Source of the DNA: Tillus elongatus
Lineage: Eukaryota > Arthropoda > Insecta > Coleoptera > Cleridae
Assembly (NCBI GenBank): GCA_964006375.1
Contig: OZ023262.1
Coordinates: 50,075,460-50,139,459 of the forward strand
Direction: 5' to 3'
DNA length: 64,000 nt
Below are positions 47,035 to 57,861 of this stretch, in pieces. Made by a program: the position numbers and the translations under genes. Below the pieces are notes generated by a model. It was given only the letters and a program-made list of their open reading frames with translations. It was not told where the DNA came from and made no database searches. Each line of letters opens with the position of its first letter. Within the stretch, counting starts at the first letter, position 1.

Positions 47035-47990
47035 CACATTCATAGTTTTACCCAGTTCACAGTTACGCGGACGACAGCACCCTCCACTCAAATATACAAT
47101 ATTCTAAGCCTGTCTCTTTAGCCCAATTACATGAGGATCGCAGACTCATGGAGGGTTTTGTCTCTGTGAATCTCCAAAAAATATTAGACTGGGGAAGTAG
47201 AAATCTTGTACAATTCAACCCCACCAAATCTCAGTCTTGCTTTCTATCTCATAAGAGATACACCAGCACTAGACCCAACAAAATGTACAACCAAGTTATT
47301 CAAAGTAATGAGTCGTTTTCACTTGTTGGCATTTCTGTGGATCGAAAGCTCAATTGGCACCAACATGTCACATCAATTGCAGAAGCGGCTGCTAAGAAAT
47401 TAGGTTTCCTCTTCCGGGCTCGCAAATACTTTTCACCAGCTAATCTCTATACCTTATATACTTCACAAATAAGGCCAAACCTCGAATACTGTTCCCACAT
47501 CTAGGGTGTCGCTGCCGTTTCTACACTCGCTATCCTGGACTTCATTCAGAAGTGAACTATACGTCTCATCAGTGACCCTACCCTCGCCCAAAGGCTGCCA
47601 TCCCTTGCCCATCGACGTGCCGTTGGTGACCTCTCTATCTTTTATAGATATCTGCACGGGCACTGCTCAGAGCAGCTTTCTTCCATAGTTCCTCCACCTG
47701 CTGCCCCCAACAGATCTACCAGGGGAACAGAGCGAATGCACCCTTTTACTGTCCAGGTCACCAGACATAGAACATCTTGTTATGCCCGCACTTTTGTCCC
47801 GAGGACTTCCAATTTGTGGAATTCCTTGCCGCCATATGTTTTTCCTTCTCCTCCGATCCTCCAAACCTTCAAGTCAAGAATTAACAAGTTGCCTCTTTCC
47901 TCCTTGTCGACACCCACGATACGATAGTATTTAGGCTGTAAGCCCTATTAGTTTTTTGTTGAAATAAAAAAAGTTTTAAGCTTTTCTAAT
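47035..47990 (+). pseudogene. LINE RT C-terminal half (same family as copies A, B)
   Basis: 5'-truncated copy that starts just before the RT catalytic box: HSYADDSTLHSN near 47060, then WGSRNLVQFNPTKSQ, LVGISVDRKLNWHQHVTSIA, QIRPNLEYCSHI, and FVPRTSNLWNSLPPYVFPSP with FKSRINKLPLSSLSTP at the C-terminus. A stop replaces Trp after EYCSHI (47503), with frameshifts near 47550. The 3' end TTGTTGAAATAAAAAAAG matches the other copies. Confidence 0.85.
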
Positions 47991-48044
47991 GAAATACTTA
48001 ATGAAAGGCGAAGCCTATGTGTCTGGAAGACAACATGCTTAACA

Positions 48045-48530
48045 AAAAAATTTCGCGACGCAGCAAGTTCGTTAGAATAGTGAATTCTAATAAGAATTGT
48101 ACACTATTAGTACGGCATATTCCTAAAAATAATACTTTTAATTTAAATACACGTCGAAATTGGGTTTAGAGGTCCTAATACGCGCTCATTGAAGAGTTTC
48201 TCTTTTTCTGTTATCATAAAAAATATTCAAATCTTGTGTTCTACATAGCTCATTTTGTGAAAAAAACTATGAATACCCCAAACTCAATTTTATATGACGC
48301 TAAAAAATTAAAATTTAGTAAGTCTAGGTACTGTAGGTCTCTTTAATAGAAACTTGTAGTACAAATTTCATTGAAGTTACAAAATCTTTCGAGAAGAAAA
48401 TTTTATTTATGATTAGAAAAGGAATGTATCTGCCAAATTTTAAACGTGGCCGTTGCTTTTCCTTGTTAATCGCCTGGGAGATTTCGTTTTAGTCAACCTA
48501 ATCGAACCGTTTATCCAACAACGAAATGGT
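48045..48530 (-). mobile_element. HINE-like AT-rich variant
   Basis: Tail GACGCAGCAAGTTCGTTAG at 48057, body inverted relative to 480-770 and 35735-36190, ending near ACGAAATGGTTTG. Confidence 0.5.
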
Positions 48531-49560
48531 TTGTGATTTTCTTGATAAAAACTTACTAATATTAATAATAAAAATGTCTGCTGTAATGGTTACTTTATCT
48601 AACTTGTGTTAGTTTCTGTCAGCCTCATTTTATACAAGAATCCATTATGGTGAACTGAACCCTGATTTCTTCGGCGATCTATTTTAATAGTTTCTTTAAC
48701 ACAGCAAGTGAAAACAAACAAAATGCTCCTACTCCTGAATTCATAAGAGTCAAGAAGTCAATTCGTTATTAAAATAATTTACCTACTTAAAAAATGAATT
48801 AACAAATATTAATTTTTCCAATTTTAGAAGCATATTGTACAATCATTTACTATTTAACCTCAAAACAGAACTGTCAGACCATGATAAATAAAGAAAACAC
48901 GTTATTGTTCTTTGGTTTTCAATTTTAGAAGCATTATACAATCATTCACCTAACCTCAAAGCATAACTGCCAAACCATAATAAATATACAAAACACTACC
49001 TAATCTGGTTTTTACTTCAAGTAGGGTATTTTAGAATATTTTTGTACATTTTACAGATACGCGCATCCGAATATACCCAAAGACGGTCATTCGGATGGGA
49101 TCGCCACAGTTCGGGTGTGAACGTTCGTTGCACATTAGGATGTTGTGGCGATCCCGCCTTACGTGTGTTATTTTGTTTGGTTATCGCTGCATTATGATAT
49201 ATGCCTGTGGTATATGGATCAATCTACGTGTCACAGGTTACTACCCTGTCTTTGTCTGGCACCATACTTTATCCACTTAAGTCGTTTCAATTCACGTCTT
49301 TCAGATTTTATTTCTCATTTGGGAAAAACTTAAAATGTTGTGAACCAAATTACTTAAAATTCACAACCGATTTATTTACATCATTTCTAGTTACATGTAA
49401 GGTCTCATTCCAGTTACTTTAATATTTTTAAAAATATAGCGTATTCACAAATATTTTTATATATTTGGACAATATGTCCGTTATAGCTGATTCACGAACT
49501 CGTCCACGACAGTATTTTAGTAGCTGATTAGTTGAGCATTTTTTAAGTTATCGCTCGGAT
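48531..49560. other. Unassigned DNA with a direct repeat and a hairpin
   Basis: Two diverged copies of about 110 bases begin TTTTAGAAGCATATTGTACA (48824) and TTTTAGAAGCATTATACAAT (48934). GGGATCGCCACA (49098) and TGTGGCGATCCC (49143) are exact inverted 12-mers. No gene recognised. Confidence 0.5.
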
Positions 49561-49562
49561 AC

Positions 49563-49563
<1 letters not shown>

Positions 49564-49635
<72 letters not shown>
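49564..49635. repeat. (TA)n microsatellite
   Basis: 36 TA units before an inverted HINE-like head. Confidence 0.97.
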
Positions 49636-49638
<3 letters not shown>

Positions 49639-49765
49639 TGAAACCGACCTTCGATATGGGTTCTGGAGGCCCTAATTCGCGCTCATTTGAAAACATGTTC
49701 CGAAAGTGTCACTATCGCTACCTCTCTATCAGTGAATTTTCTTCACGAAAATTCACGCATGACAA
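49636..49765 (-). mobile_element. HINE-like head, inverted
   Basis: GATATGGGTTCTGGAGGCC and TTCGCGCTCATTTGAAAAC lead to the hairpin AGTGAATTTTCTTCACGAAAATTCAC. Confidence 0.7.
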
Positions 49766-49939
49766 CTATAATTAGAAATCTGTTCATTTTAATCAAAACA
49801 TTCCTTTTTTAGTGAATTTTCGTAGAAAAAATTCACTAATGGGGAGATCCCGACTTTTGAATTTTGAAAACATTTTTGCAAATGAGCGCGAACTAGGACC
49901 CCTAGAACCCATATCCGGGGTCAGTTTCAATTTTTATAT

Positions 49940-50047
<108 letters not shown>

Positions 50048-50054
50048 CACACCG

Positions 50055-50632
50055 ATAACTCAAAAAATAATGGGCCGATTTTGATAAAATTTGGCATGTA
50101 CCTTTCTTTTGTTAATAGCTTGGATAAGTTCGTTAGTCAGGAAAATCTGACGAGGTTTTCCGGGAAAATTTTGAGTTTTCATTCGAAAAAAATTCATATC
50201 TCAAAAAGTAATAAGCCGATTTTAATAAAATTTGGCACATACCTTCCTTTTGTAAATGGCTTTGACATGTTTGTTAGTCAGGAAAATCGGACGAGGTTTT
50301 CCGGGAAAATTTTGAGTTTTCATTCAAAAAAATTTCATATCGCAAAAAGTAATAAGCCGATTTTAATAAAATTTGGCACATACCTCACTTTTGTAAATAG
50401 CTTTGACATGTTTGTTAGTCAAGAAAATCGGACGAGGTTTTCTGGAAAAATTTTGAGTTTTCATTTGAAAAAAATTCATATCTCAAAAAGTAATAAGCCG
50501 ATTTTAATAAAATTTGGCATGTACCTTCCTTTTATAAATGGCTTTGACAAGTTCGTTATTTAGAAAAATTGGACTAGGTTTTCCGGGAAAATTTTGAGTT
50601 TTCATTTGAAAAATTTTTTTATCTTAAAAAAT
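50055..50632. repeat. Tandem repeat, 141-bp period, four copies
   Basis: TTTTGAGTTTTCATT starts at 50169, 50310, 50451 and 50592, each exactly 141 bases apart. Because 141 is a multiple of three, the repeat leaves a misleading open frame (50042-50563) that is not a gene. Confidence 0.92.
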
Positions 50633-50807
50633 ATAAAATCTATGATAACCAAATTTGGTAGGTAGGTTTATGATATAAAAAGTAAAATATACACCAAAAT
50701 TTAGATTTCTATGTTACAAGAAAAAAAAGTTATAATAAAATATTTTGTGCCAGATCATTTCTATGAAAATTCACTACCATAACGCACTTGCTGCGTTTTT
50801 TTAAACT

Positions 50808-51180
50808 CCAGGACGCGGTAAGTTATGGTGGCGAATTTTAATTAAATGCTTCAAATAATTAAAATTTTATGTATTCTTTGGGCAAATTTTTTGTAAAAAA
50901 ATAGTTTTTATTATAAATCAATATTTTCGGATTTCATGCAAATTTTTTGGGAGTTCCGTCTGAAAGATTTTTGAGAATAATTATATCTTGCTAGGTGGGT
51001 AATTAGCTTGAAGAGGTTCGCTCGCCAGGAAAATCGGACACGTTTTCGGGAACATTTTCAGTTTAGTTTCGGAAAATTTGTCTACTTTTTCAAATGATGA
51101 AGTTATTTTGACGAAACGTGGTACATTATTCTACTATATAGGTTATACTGGTAACCAAGTTGGATGCCCACTTTTAATTT
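50808..51180 (-). mobile_element. HINE-like tail and body
   Basis: GGACGCGGTAAGTTATGGTG with AATTTTAATTAAATGCTTC; body CGTGGTACATTATTCTACTA matches 45395-45705. No head is seen. Confidence 0.5.
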
Positions 51181-51189
51181 AAAAAAAAA

Positions 51190-51493
51190 TGGGACGCAGC
51201 AAGTGCATTATGGTAGCGAACTTTCATTAAATGTTTCAAATTTGTATTAATCGATTTCCTATCAATCTAGAAAGTTGAATTTTAGTGTGCGGTAAGGTAT
51301 TTAGGATATGAACATACGAACCAGATTTAATCAAAATAACTTTGTTACTTTTGGAGATAAAAACTTTTCTTTTTTGGAAAAATCTTATTTTTTTCTAGAA
51401 AAACTCGTCCGATGGGGCTCATCCAAGTTACTAATAAAAGAAAGATTGTTGCCAAGTTTCAATAAAATCGTTTTGAGATCGGTTGGATACATA

Positions 51494-51570
<77 letters not shown>

Positions 51571-51650
51571 CATTTTTGCAAAGTCTCACCATAGATACCT
51601 CTCTTTTAGCAAAATTTAAAATTAAAATAAAAATTCGCTAAAAACACATA
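51190..51650 (-). mobile_element. HINE-like element, complete diverged copy
   Basis: Tail GGACGCAGCAAGTGCATTATG, body like the 147-bp unit at 15 kb, GGTTGGATACATATATATG, (TA)n, and a shortened head ending in AGCAAAATT...AATTCGCT. Confidence 0.65.
51491..51569. repeat. (TA)n microsatellite
   Basis: Core of the copy 51190-51650. Confidence 0.97.
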
Positions 51651-51887
51651 TATTTGCTAATAAAAATATACGTACTGATTAAAATTCACTACTATAACGC
51701 ACTGGCTGCGTCCAGATTTTTGTTTAGGAAATATTTGTTTAGCTTTCCTAGTGTATATGTTGAGTACATTTCCTGTGTATCATTTGTTTTGTTTGGGTTT
51801 TTATGCAACAGACTGTAAATTATTAGTAAAGATTTATGTATCAATCATGTATTTTATTATATTTTTTACTTGATTTTTATTGTTTAT

Positions 51888-52090
51888 AGTAAAAGGTAAA
51901 GGTAAACTGGCAATTAGGCCGTTGCTAACCGTTTTTGCTCATATAAACTAACCTACCCTCCCCACCTTGAGCTCGATCTCAACGACGACAGTGATTTGAA
52001 AAATCATCCGCCGCCAGTGAGTCTCAAACCGTCGACCCCCGAGTCCGTATTGGAAACTCATCGACTTTCCCGCACGGCCATGGAGGCGCT
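51888..52090 (-). mobile_element. tRNA-derived SINE
   Basis: On the minus strand a tRNA-Ser-like head carries an A box TGGCCGTGCGGG and a B box-like GGTTTGAGACTC about 40 bases apart, followed by a tRNA-unrelated body ending in a GGTAAAGGTAAA-type end on the opposite strand. The octamer TAGTAAAA occurs at 51887-51894 and 52100-52107 and may be the target duplication. It lies between HINE-like tails at 51682-51718 and 52172-52206. Confidence 0.6.
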
Positions 52091-52209
52091 TATTATTTTT
52101 AGTAAAATAAGTGATTTCTTGTATTACTTTTAGTATAAGGCTATACATTATATAATATAATAATCTCATTAAAATTCACCACCATAATGCACTTGCTGCG
52201 TCTCGAAAC

Positions 52210-53235
52210 TTTTATAATTTATCGATGTATTAACAATTACAAATATTTCTGCTCGCAATAAAAATATCCCAAAGAAATACGATACTAACAGTTTATTAAG
52301 CGAATTATTGACTAGAAAATACTTAGGGGTAACAACATAGTCAAGTAATTACACATCTATAAAAAGACATAAAGGAAGCGCGTATCGAAGCCTGTAAACA
52401 GAAATAACGACCCCATAAGCATAATCGTGGAAATGAAGAGTCTCGTTTTATTTTATAACGTTTCCTCGCATTTCGAAGGGGCATATACGCTGCTGTTGCC
52501 CTCATGTTATCCAAGATACTCTCTCATATTCTCATACCACACCTGGAATTTAACATCAGTATAGAGAACACAGGCACAGGCCTCTGGAAGAAAATGCTGG
52601 AACAGCGGCATGACGCTACGACAACGTCGGAATTCAGTTGGAGGATCCGTGCGCAGTTACCAAATTGAACACTTTGTGGCTTAAAGTAGGGAGTTTCTGT
52701 TACGTTATATGGGATAAAAAAAAACAACAGAATTAATTGTGCATAATCCTTTTCCAGAAATAGCCAATTTGACTAAATAAACCATTTAATTTTACACACA
52801 AAAATTATGCTTTACTTATGTCTATAAGTAGAAATCGTTCGTTTACATACACACAAATTAACTATTAGAAAAGTCACTATTAGAGTTATTAGATAAGTCA
52901 CTAAGTTAACTATTAGATAACACAAGTTAACTATCAACCAAGGAACGCGGGAATATTTTCATTGAAAAAGGTGGCCAAAAGTTAGTTTTGTAAAATTGAC
53001 GAAACATCCACCTCATCACAGTCTAAACGCAAATGTTTGGTTGTCAGCGCAATCATGATTCGCTGTCTCTAGCAGCTCTTTTCTTTTCATTGTAGCTTGC
53101 GCATCTCATCAATTGGGTTGGGCTTTCCAAACGTTTTGTTCTTGTAGATTGTTTAGTGAGTCATATATGCCTTTGGCCTCTCAGAACTGCGACCCCTATG
53201 GGTCGTTAGTGCGTAATTTTTTTGAATTATAATAG
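52210..53235. other. Unassigned DNA
   Basis: No clear coding block. A 67-codon minus-strand frame (52524-52727) is of unknown meaning. Confidence 0.4.
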
Positions 53236-53269
53236 TTGCTATTTGCCCTCAAAAATAAATATTACGTTT

Positions 53270-53745
53270 CCAGAAGAGTGATCGAAATGTCCACTTCACT
53301 ATTCAAGGGGTGTCAACCTAAAAAATGGCAACCCCTCGAGGGATATGTTGTGCGTCCCATTATTTCTAGCGATTTTAATGTTTGCAGGCAAACAGACTTG
53401 ATAGATTTTCAATTGGCCCCTGATGGAAAATATCAATGGCTGCTCAACTACCAAAACCATGCCACAAAGTTTTTGCACCTTTACCCTTTACAAAGCAAAT
53501 GTGCTGTGGAGGTGGCTAAATAATTTCTGAAAACATTTTGAGAGTTTGGAGCGTCGCACATACTACAAAGTGACAAAGGCCGATACTGCTTCGGTAATAA
53601 AAGAAACTGCCAGCTACTGGCATGACTCCAAAATTGTTCACAGCAGGCCACGTCACCATGAAAGCCAGGAGAGCATGGAAAGAAGTAACCAAGATGTTGA
53701 GAACATGCTTCGTTCCTGGATATCTGACATGTGTCAATGAATGTG
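53270..53745 (+). pseudogene. Retroviral-type integrase core fragment (KRBA2/SCAND3-like)
   Basis: Plus-strand frame GYVVRPIISSDFN, then QTDLIDFQLAPDGKYQWLLN and YPLQSKCAVEVA; after a frameshift GASHILQSDKGR, and in a third frame WHDSKIVHSRPRHHESQE with MERSNQDVENMLRSW. These are the three catalytic regions (D..D..E) of the gypsy/Ginger-type integrases that also occur as domesticated KRBA2/SCAND3-like genes in animals. The first and third regions are clear; the usual DNG of the second reads DKG. Two frameshifts and a stop make it a relic. Zinc-binding and C-terminal domains are not seen. Confidence 0.7.
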
Positions 53746-53784
53746 TGCTTTGTAATGCTGGCGGATAATTATACACACGCATAG

Positions 53785-54260
53785 AAAGTTGATATTCTCT
53801 CTTGTTATATGTTATCATCACAACTGGACACAAGAGAACCCAAGGTTGAAAAAGGAATCCAGACACCAAGACCAATTTGGTTTTAACATGTGGTGCGGAA
53901 TCTTAGGCACAAGAATATTGGGACCTTTCGTTTACCATAACTCATTGACTGCAGAAAGTTACCTGAATTACTAGTAACAGAATCGCTTAGAACATAGCCT
54001 GGATAATTGGCCCCCAAATAGATTTGATAACTTGTGGTTTTAACAAGATGGTGCTCCAGCGCACAATACTAGGCAAGTCCGAGCGTACCTGTCCCAATAA
54101 CAGGGAGATTTATCAGTACCTATGGCGACGTTTCCTGAGCGGTACGATCGCCAGACTTAACCCGATTGGATTTTTTTCTTTGAGGCTACTTGAAAAGCAA
54201 ATTTATGTCCAGTATTTCGAAACGGAAGATCACCAGTTACCGGAGTGTTCAACATAATTA
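53785..54260 (+). pseudogene. Tc1/mariner transposase fragment, family 5
   Basis: Directly after the integrase relic: NPRLKKESRHQDQFGFNMWC, GILGTRILGPFVYHNSLTAE and SYLNYL-like block, then WFQQDGAPAHNTRQVRAYLS (second catalytic block, with a stop for the first Gln) and a decayed third block near 54160. Stops are frequent. The N-terminal DNA-binding part is missing. No terminal repeats were identified. Confidence 0.65.
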
Positions 54261-54904
54261 CATACTTTATAGAGTTTCAGATTCCACTGTAAGAAGAGCT
54301 TACCTACACTTAGGGAATAACAGTAACCTATTTTAACATTTATTGTAATAATTTTAGTGTTTCAGTTCTTATATTATTAGACAAGCTTTATAGCACTGGT
54401 AGTCGTAGTAGTAGAAAATAGCTAGAACTCGCTTTTGTTAAACGCCTACTAGTAAAGAATGAACAAAAATCACCAAAAAGCCCTTTTTGTCGAAAACGCT
54501 ACAACGAACCCTGCTGTGTCATACATCGTTGAAGTCGCTATGAAAAAGGTTATCCTAGACAAGGTGTATTTTTGTTTCCTGCTATTTGAAAAAATAAAGT
54601 TGATGTTGCTTTTTTGGAAACAAAACGTTGAAGTGAATATGTATGAATGCAGGCTTAAAGAGCTTAAAAAAATCAATAAGAAGGCACTTTCTGTTTCTTG
54701 ATATATCTGAAAACAACTTAAGAAATAAATACAAACGAAAATCCAAAACAATACTTTTTCCAAAATATTTGAAAAACGAAAAACGGTTATTCAATTCGGG
54801 AAGCGCTGTTTATGAGCTCTCACCATTACGCAAGTTTTCCCTCATTTAGCCGTCATTCCATCTCTCTCGGTTTTCGAGATCCCCATGCAGTGCATACTTT
54901 TATT
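54261..54904. other. Unassigned DNA
   Basis: Overlapping frames of 60-97 codons on both strands at 54459-54849, rich in Lys, Phe and Leu, none recognisable. Probably chance frames in AT-rich DNA. Confidence 0.4.
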
Positions 54905-55055
54905 AGACGCCGGGTATATATATGAAACTGGCCCGGGATATGGGTTCTAGAGTGCCTAATTTGCCTTCATTAAAACATATATTCAACATTCAAACGTCAC
55001 GATCTGCTCGTTAGTAAATTTTTTCTACGAAAAATCATTGAATAGTGCTGATAAT
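54905..55055 (-). mobile_element. HINE-like head, diverged
   Basis: GGGATATGGGTTCTAGAG and the hairpin AGTAAATTTTTTCTACGAAAAATCATT; TA core reduced to TATATATA. Confidence 0.55.
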
Positions 55056-55179
55056 TGAATCATACCTTCCACATAGCTGTGACAATTTATTCTCTTCAGA
55101 AAGAGATTCTCATGGAATGAATTTAGGCCCCATGACTTAACCACAAAGAAAATATTTGTATTTCTGTACCCATAAACTT

Positions 55180-55920
55180 TTGAAACGTTATATTACTCGA
55201 CTTTTATTGAAAAAATATAAATTTTAACCAAATCCCTCCTTATTTATCTGCTACCCCCTAAATCGATCTTGACCGAAAACAATTCGAAGGTTTCCTTTGT
55301 CGGGTGCTAACTCAATACCAAATTTGAAGTTGATATCTCAATTCGTTTGAAAGTTATTGCGCCTATTAATAGACAGACGTACACGCCGACACACCGAGAG
55401 ACCGATCGACGGACAGACCGCCAAGACAAAAAAAAATTCGTTCCAGAATCAAGTTTTCTATATGTTTTGAGACTTTTTAGGCCGTTTTAACAAACAAAAA
55501 TTCGAAATTCTTGTCAACAATATTCCACCCCCACACATTCAATCCCTAATTTAATTTCAGTACAGAACACCAGATGTTTGATGAAATTAAAAGTTTTTAA
55601 ATAAATAAACCCTAAAACGTTATATTACTCGAGATTTAACGAAAAAATGTCAATTTTCCCCAAATCACCCCCATTCATCCCCTATAGCGATTTCACCCAA
55701 AAACAAACCGAACTGTCTGTTTGTCGAGTGCTAACTGTATACCAAATTTGAAGACGATATCTAAATTCGTTCTAAAGTTATCGTGCCTACAAACAAACAG
55801 ACATACAGAACGACAGACAAAAAAATTCGTTCCCAAATCATGTTTTCTATATGTTTTGATACTTTTTACGACGTTTATGCGGAAAAAATAGAATTTTTTG
55901 TCGCCGATGCGACACTTTCA
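55180..55920. repeat. Direct repeat of about 430 bp, two copies
   Basis: AACGTTATATTACTCGA starts at about 55185 and 55617; both units continue with AATCCCTCC or AATCACCCCC, then GGTGCTAAC or AGTGCTAACT, ACCAAATTTGAAG and a run of ACAGAC-type sequence before TTTTCTATATGTTTTGA. This ordering (CCAAATTT, GTTAT, then microsatellite) parallels the HINE-like body but the ends differ. Confidence 0.7.
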
Positions 55921-56461
55921 CACGTTGTGGAAGTAAATGTGGGACACAAAAAAAAACAATAACCAAATCCATAACCTAAAAAGACATAAAGTATTAACAA
56001 ACTAAAATCTGATTTAAAATTTGTTGGACGTCGAAGCGACTCCACCATTTGCCATCTTACAGTCTAAATTTTCATCATTTTAGCAAATTCCGTAGAAAAA
56101 TTTTCTTACCAGATTACGATTTGGTTAATAACTTAGACAAACTTATTATCCAGCCAATCTCAAGCAGTTTCTCAGAAACAGATGTTTTTTTAAATTTTAG
56201 TATATCCGAAAGTGTAAACATTTTTGGTAATCGAATATTGAATTATTGGTATTGAAAGACATTTAAACTAGTGATTCGATTAATCTCTGACATACTGTCT
56301 CTTAAAGTTTCCGACTCTGTTAGACAAGGATCGACAATGCACCGCTGTTCGCGAATATACTGTATTAGGTTGACTTCTAATTGTACAAAATCGTGATTCT
56401 GTGATACAGAATTTGAGCAGTTTGACATAAAGACACTATGATGGTTACAATTTTTTTGAAA
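55921..56461. other. Unassigned DNA
   Basis: Frames of 68 (56049-56255, plus) and 81 codons (56243-56488, minus) without known domains. Confidence 0.4.
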
Positions 56462-57861
56462 TTTCAACAACACACCACGAGGGCTCATAGCCTATATACT
56501 ATCGTACCGTGGGTGTCGACAATGAGGAAAGAGGCAACTTGTTAATTCTGGACTTGAAGGTTTTGAGGTTCGGAGGAGAAGGAAAAACATGTGCCGGCAA
56601 GGAGTTCCACAGCTTTGAAGTCCTCGAGACAAAATAGTGGAAATAAAAAGCTGTTCTATGTCTGGTAACCTGGACAGTAAAAAGGTGCATTCGCTCTGTT
56701 CCCCTGGTAGATCTGTTGGGGGCTGCAGGCGGAGGAACTATGGAAGAAAGCTCCTCTGAGCAGTGCTCGTCCAGATATCTATAAAAGAGAGAGAGATAGG
56801 TCACCAACGGCACGTCAGTGGGCAAGTGATGGCAGCCTTTGGATGAGGGTAGGATCACGGATGAGACGTATATCTCTCTTCTAAGTGGAGTCCAGGGTAG
56901 CGAGTGTATAAGTGGCAGCGGCACCCCAGATGTGGGAGCAGTATTCGAGGTTTGGTCTTATTTGTGAAGTACATGAGGTATAGGGATTAGCTGGTGAAAA
57001 GTATTTGCGAGCCCGGAAGAGGAAACCTAATTTCTTAGCAGCCGTTTCCACAATTGATGTGATGACATGTTGGTGCCAATTGAGATTTCGATTCACAGAA
57101 ATGCCAACAAGTGAAAAGGACTCATTACTTTGAATAACTTGGTTGTTTATTGTGATGGGTCTAGAGCTGATGTATCTCTTATGAGAAAGAAAGCAAGACT
57201 GTGATTTGGTGGGGTTGAATTGTACAAGATTTATACATCCCCAGTCTAATAATATTTTTTGGAGATCCACAGAGACAGAACCATCCATGAGTCTGCGATC
57301 CTCATCTAATTGGGCTTAAGAGACAGGCTTAGAATATTGTATATTTGAGTAGAAGGTGCTGTCGTCCGCGTAACTGTGAACTGGGTTGGATGTGCTAGAG
57401 AGGAGGTCATTAATTGGGAGAGGAAAAAAAGTAGGGGCTAAAGCTGAATTTTAAGGGCCTTTGCATTAATTGGATACAGTTTAGAGGAATGGCCATTCAC
57501 GATAGCAGAAATGCTCCGGTTTGAGAGGAAGTTTATTAAGCAGCGTTGCGTGTCAGACCTGGACGAATGCTTTGGATATGTCTAGAGCGACAATCTGGGA
57601 GTCACCGTGTAGTTCCATGACTTGTTCCAAGAATGGGTGCCAAAAGAAAGGAGGTCGGCAGTTGATCTGCGCTGACGGAATCCATACTGCCTGTCGTGGA
57701 TTAGACTGTGTTTTTCACGAAATTTAAGTAAATCGGCGTTTATATACTTTTCTATCACTTTAGAGACGACTGAAAGGAGATAAATAGGCATGTGGTTGCT
57801 AGAAAGCGCTTTGAATCCTTTCTTGGGGACGGGTTGTACTCGAGCAGTTTTCCAGATAATA
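56462..57861 (-). pseudogene. LINE RT and C-terminus, copy G
   Basis: Longest copy of the main LINE family. Minus-strand order: RT N-terminal region PVPKKGFKALSSNHMPI, VSKVIEKYINADLLKF, EKHSLIHDRQYGFRQRRSTA (57860-57600), the palm region down to a decayed catalytic box near 57370, then FNPTKSQSCFLSHKRYISS, RNLNWHQHVITSI, QIRPNLEYCSHIWGAAA, FVSRTSKLWNSLPAHVFPSP and INKLPLSSLSTPTVR. Frameshifts occur near 57555, 57290 and 56900. The 5' side is cut by another LINE at 57861. Confidence 0.85.

Noticed and set aside
50055..50632. CRISPR-like array
   Set aside because: Units are 141 bp without distinct repeat and spacer parts, and the genome is eukaryotic.
54459..54794. Overlapping frames of 70-97 codons on both strands
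   Set aside because: Mutually overlapping, Lys/Phe-rich and without domain or repeat support; expected by chance in AT-rich DNA.
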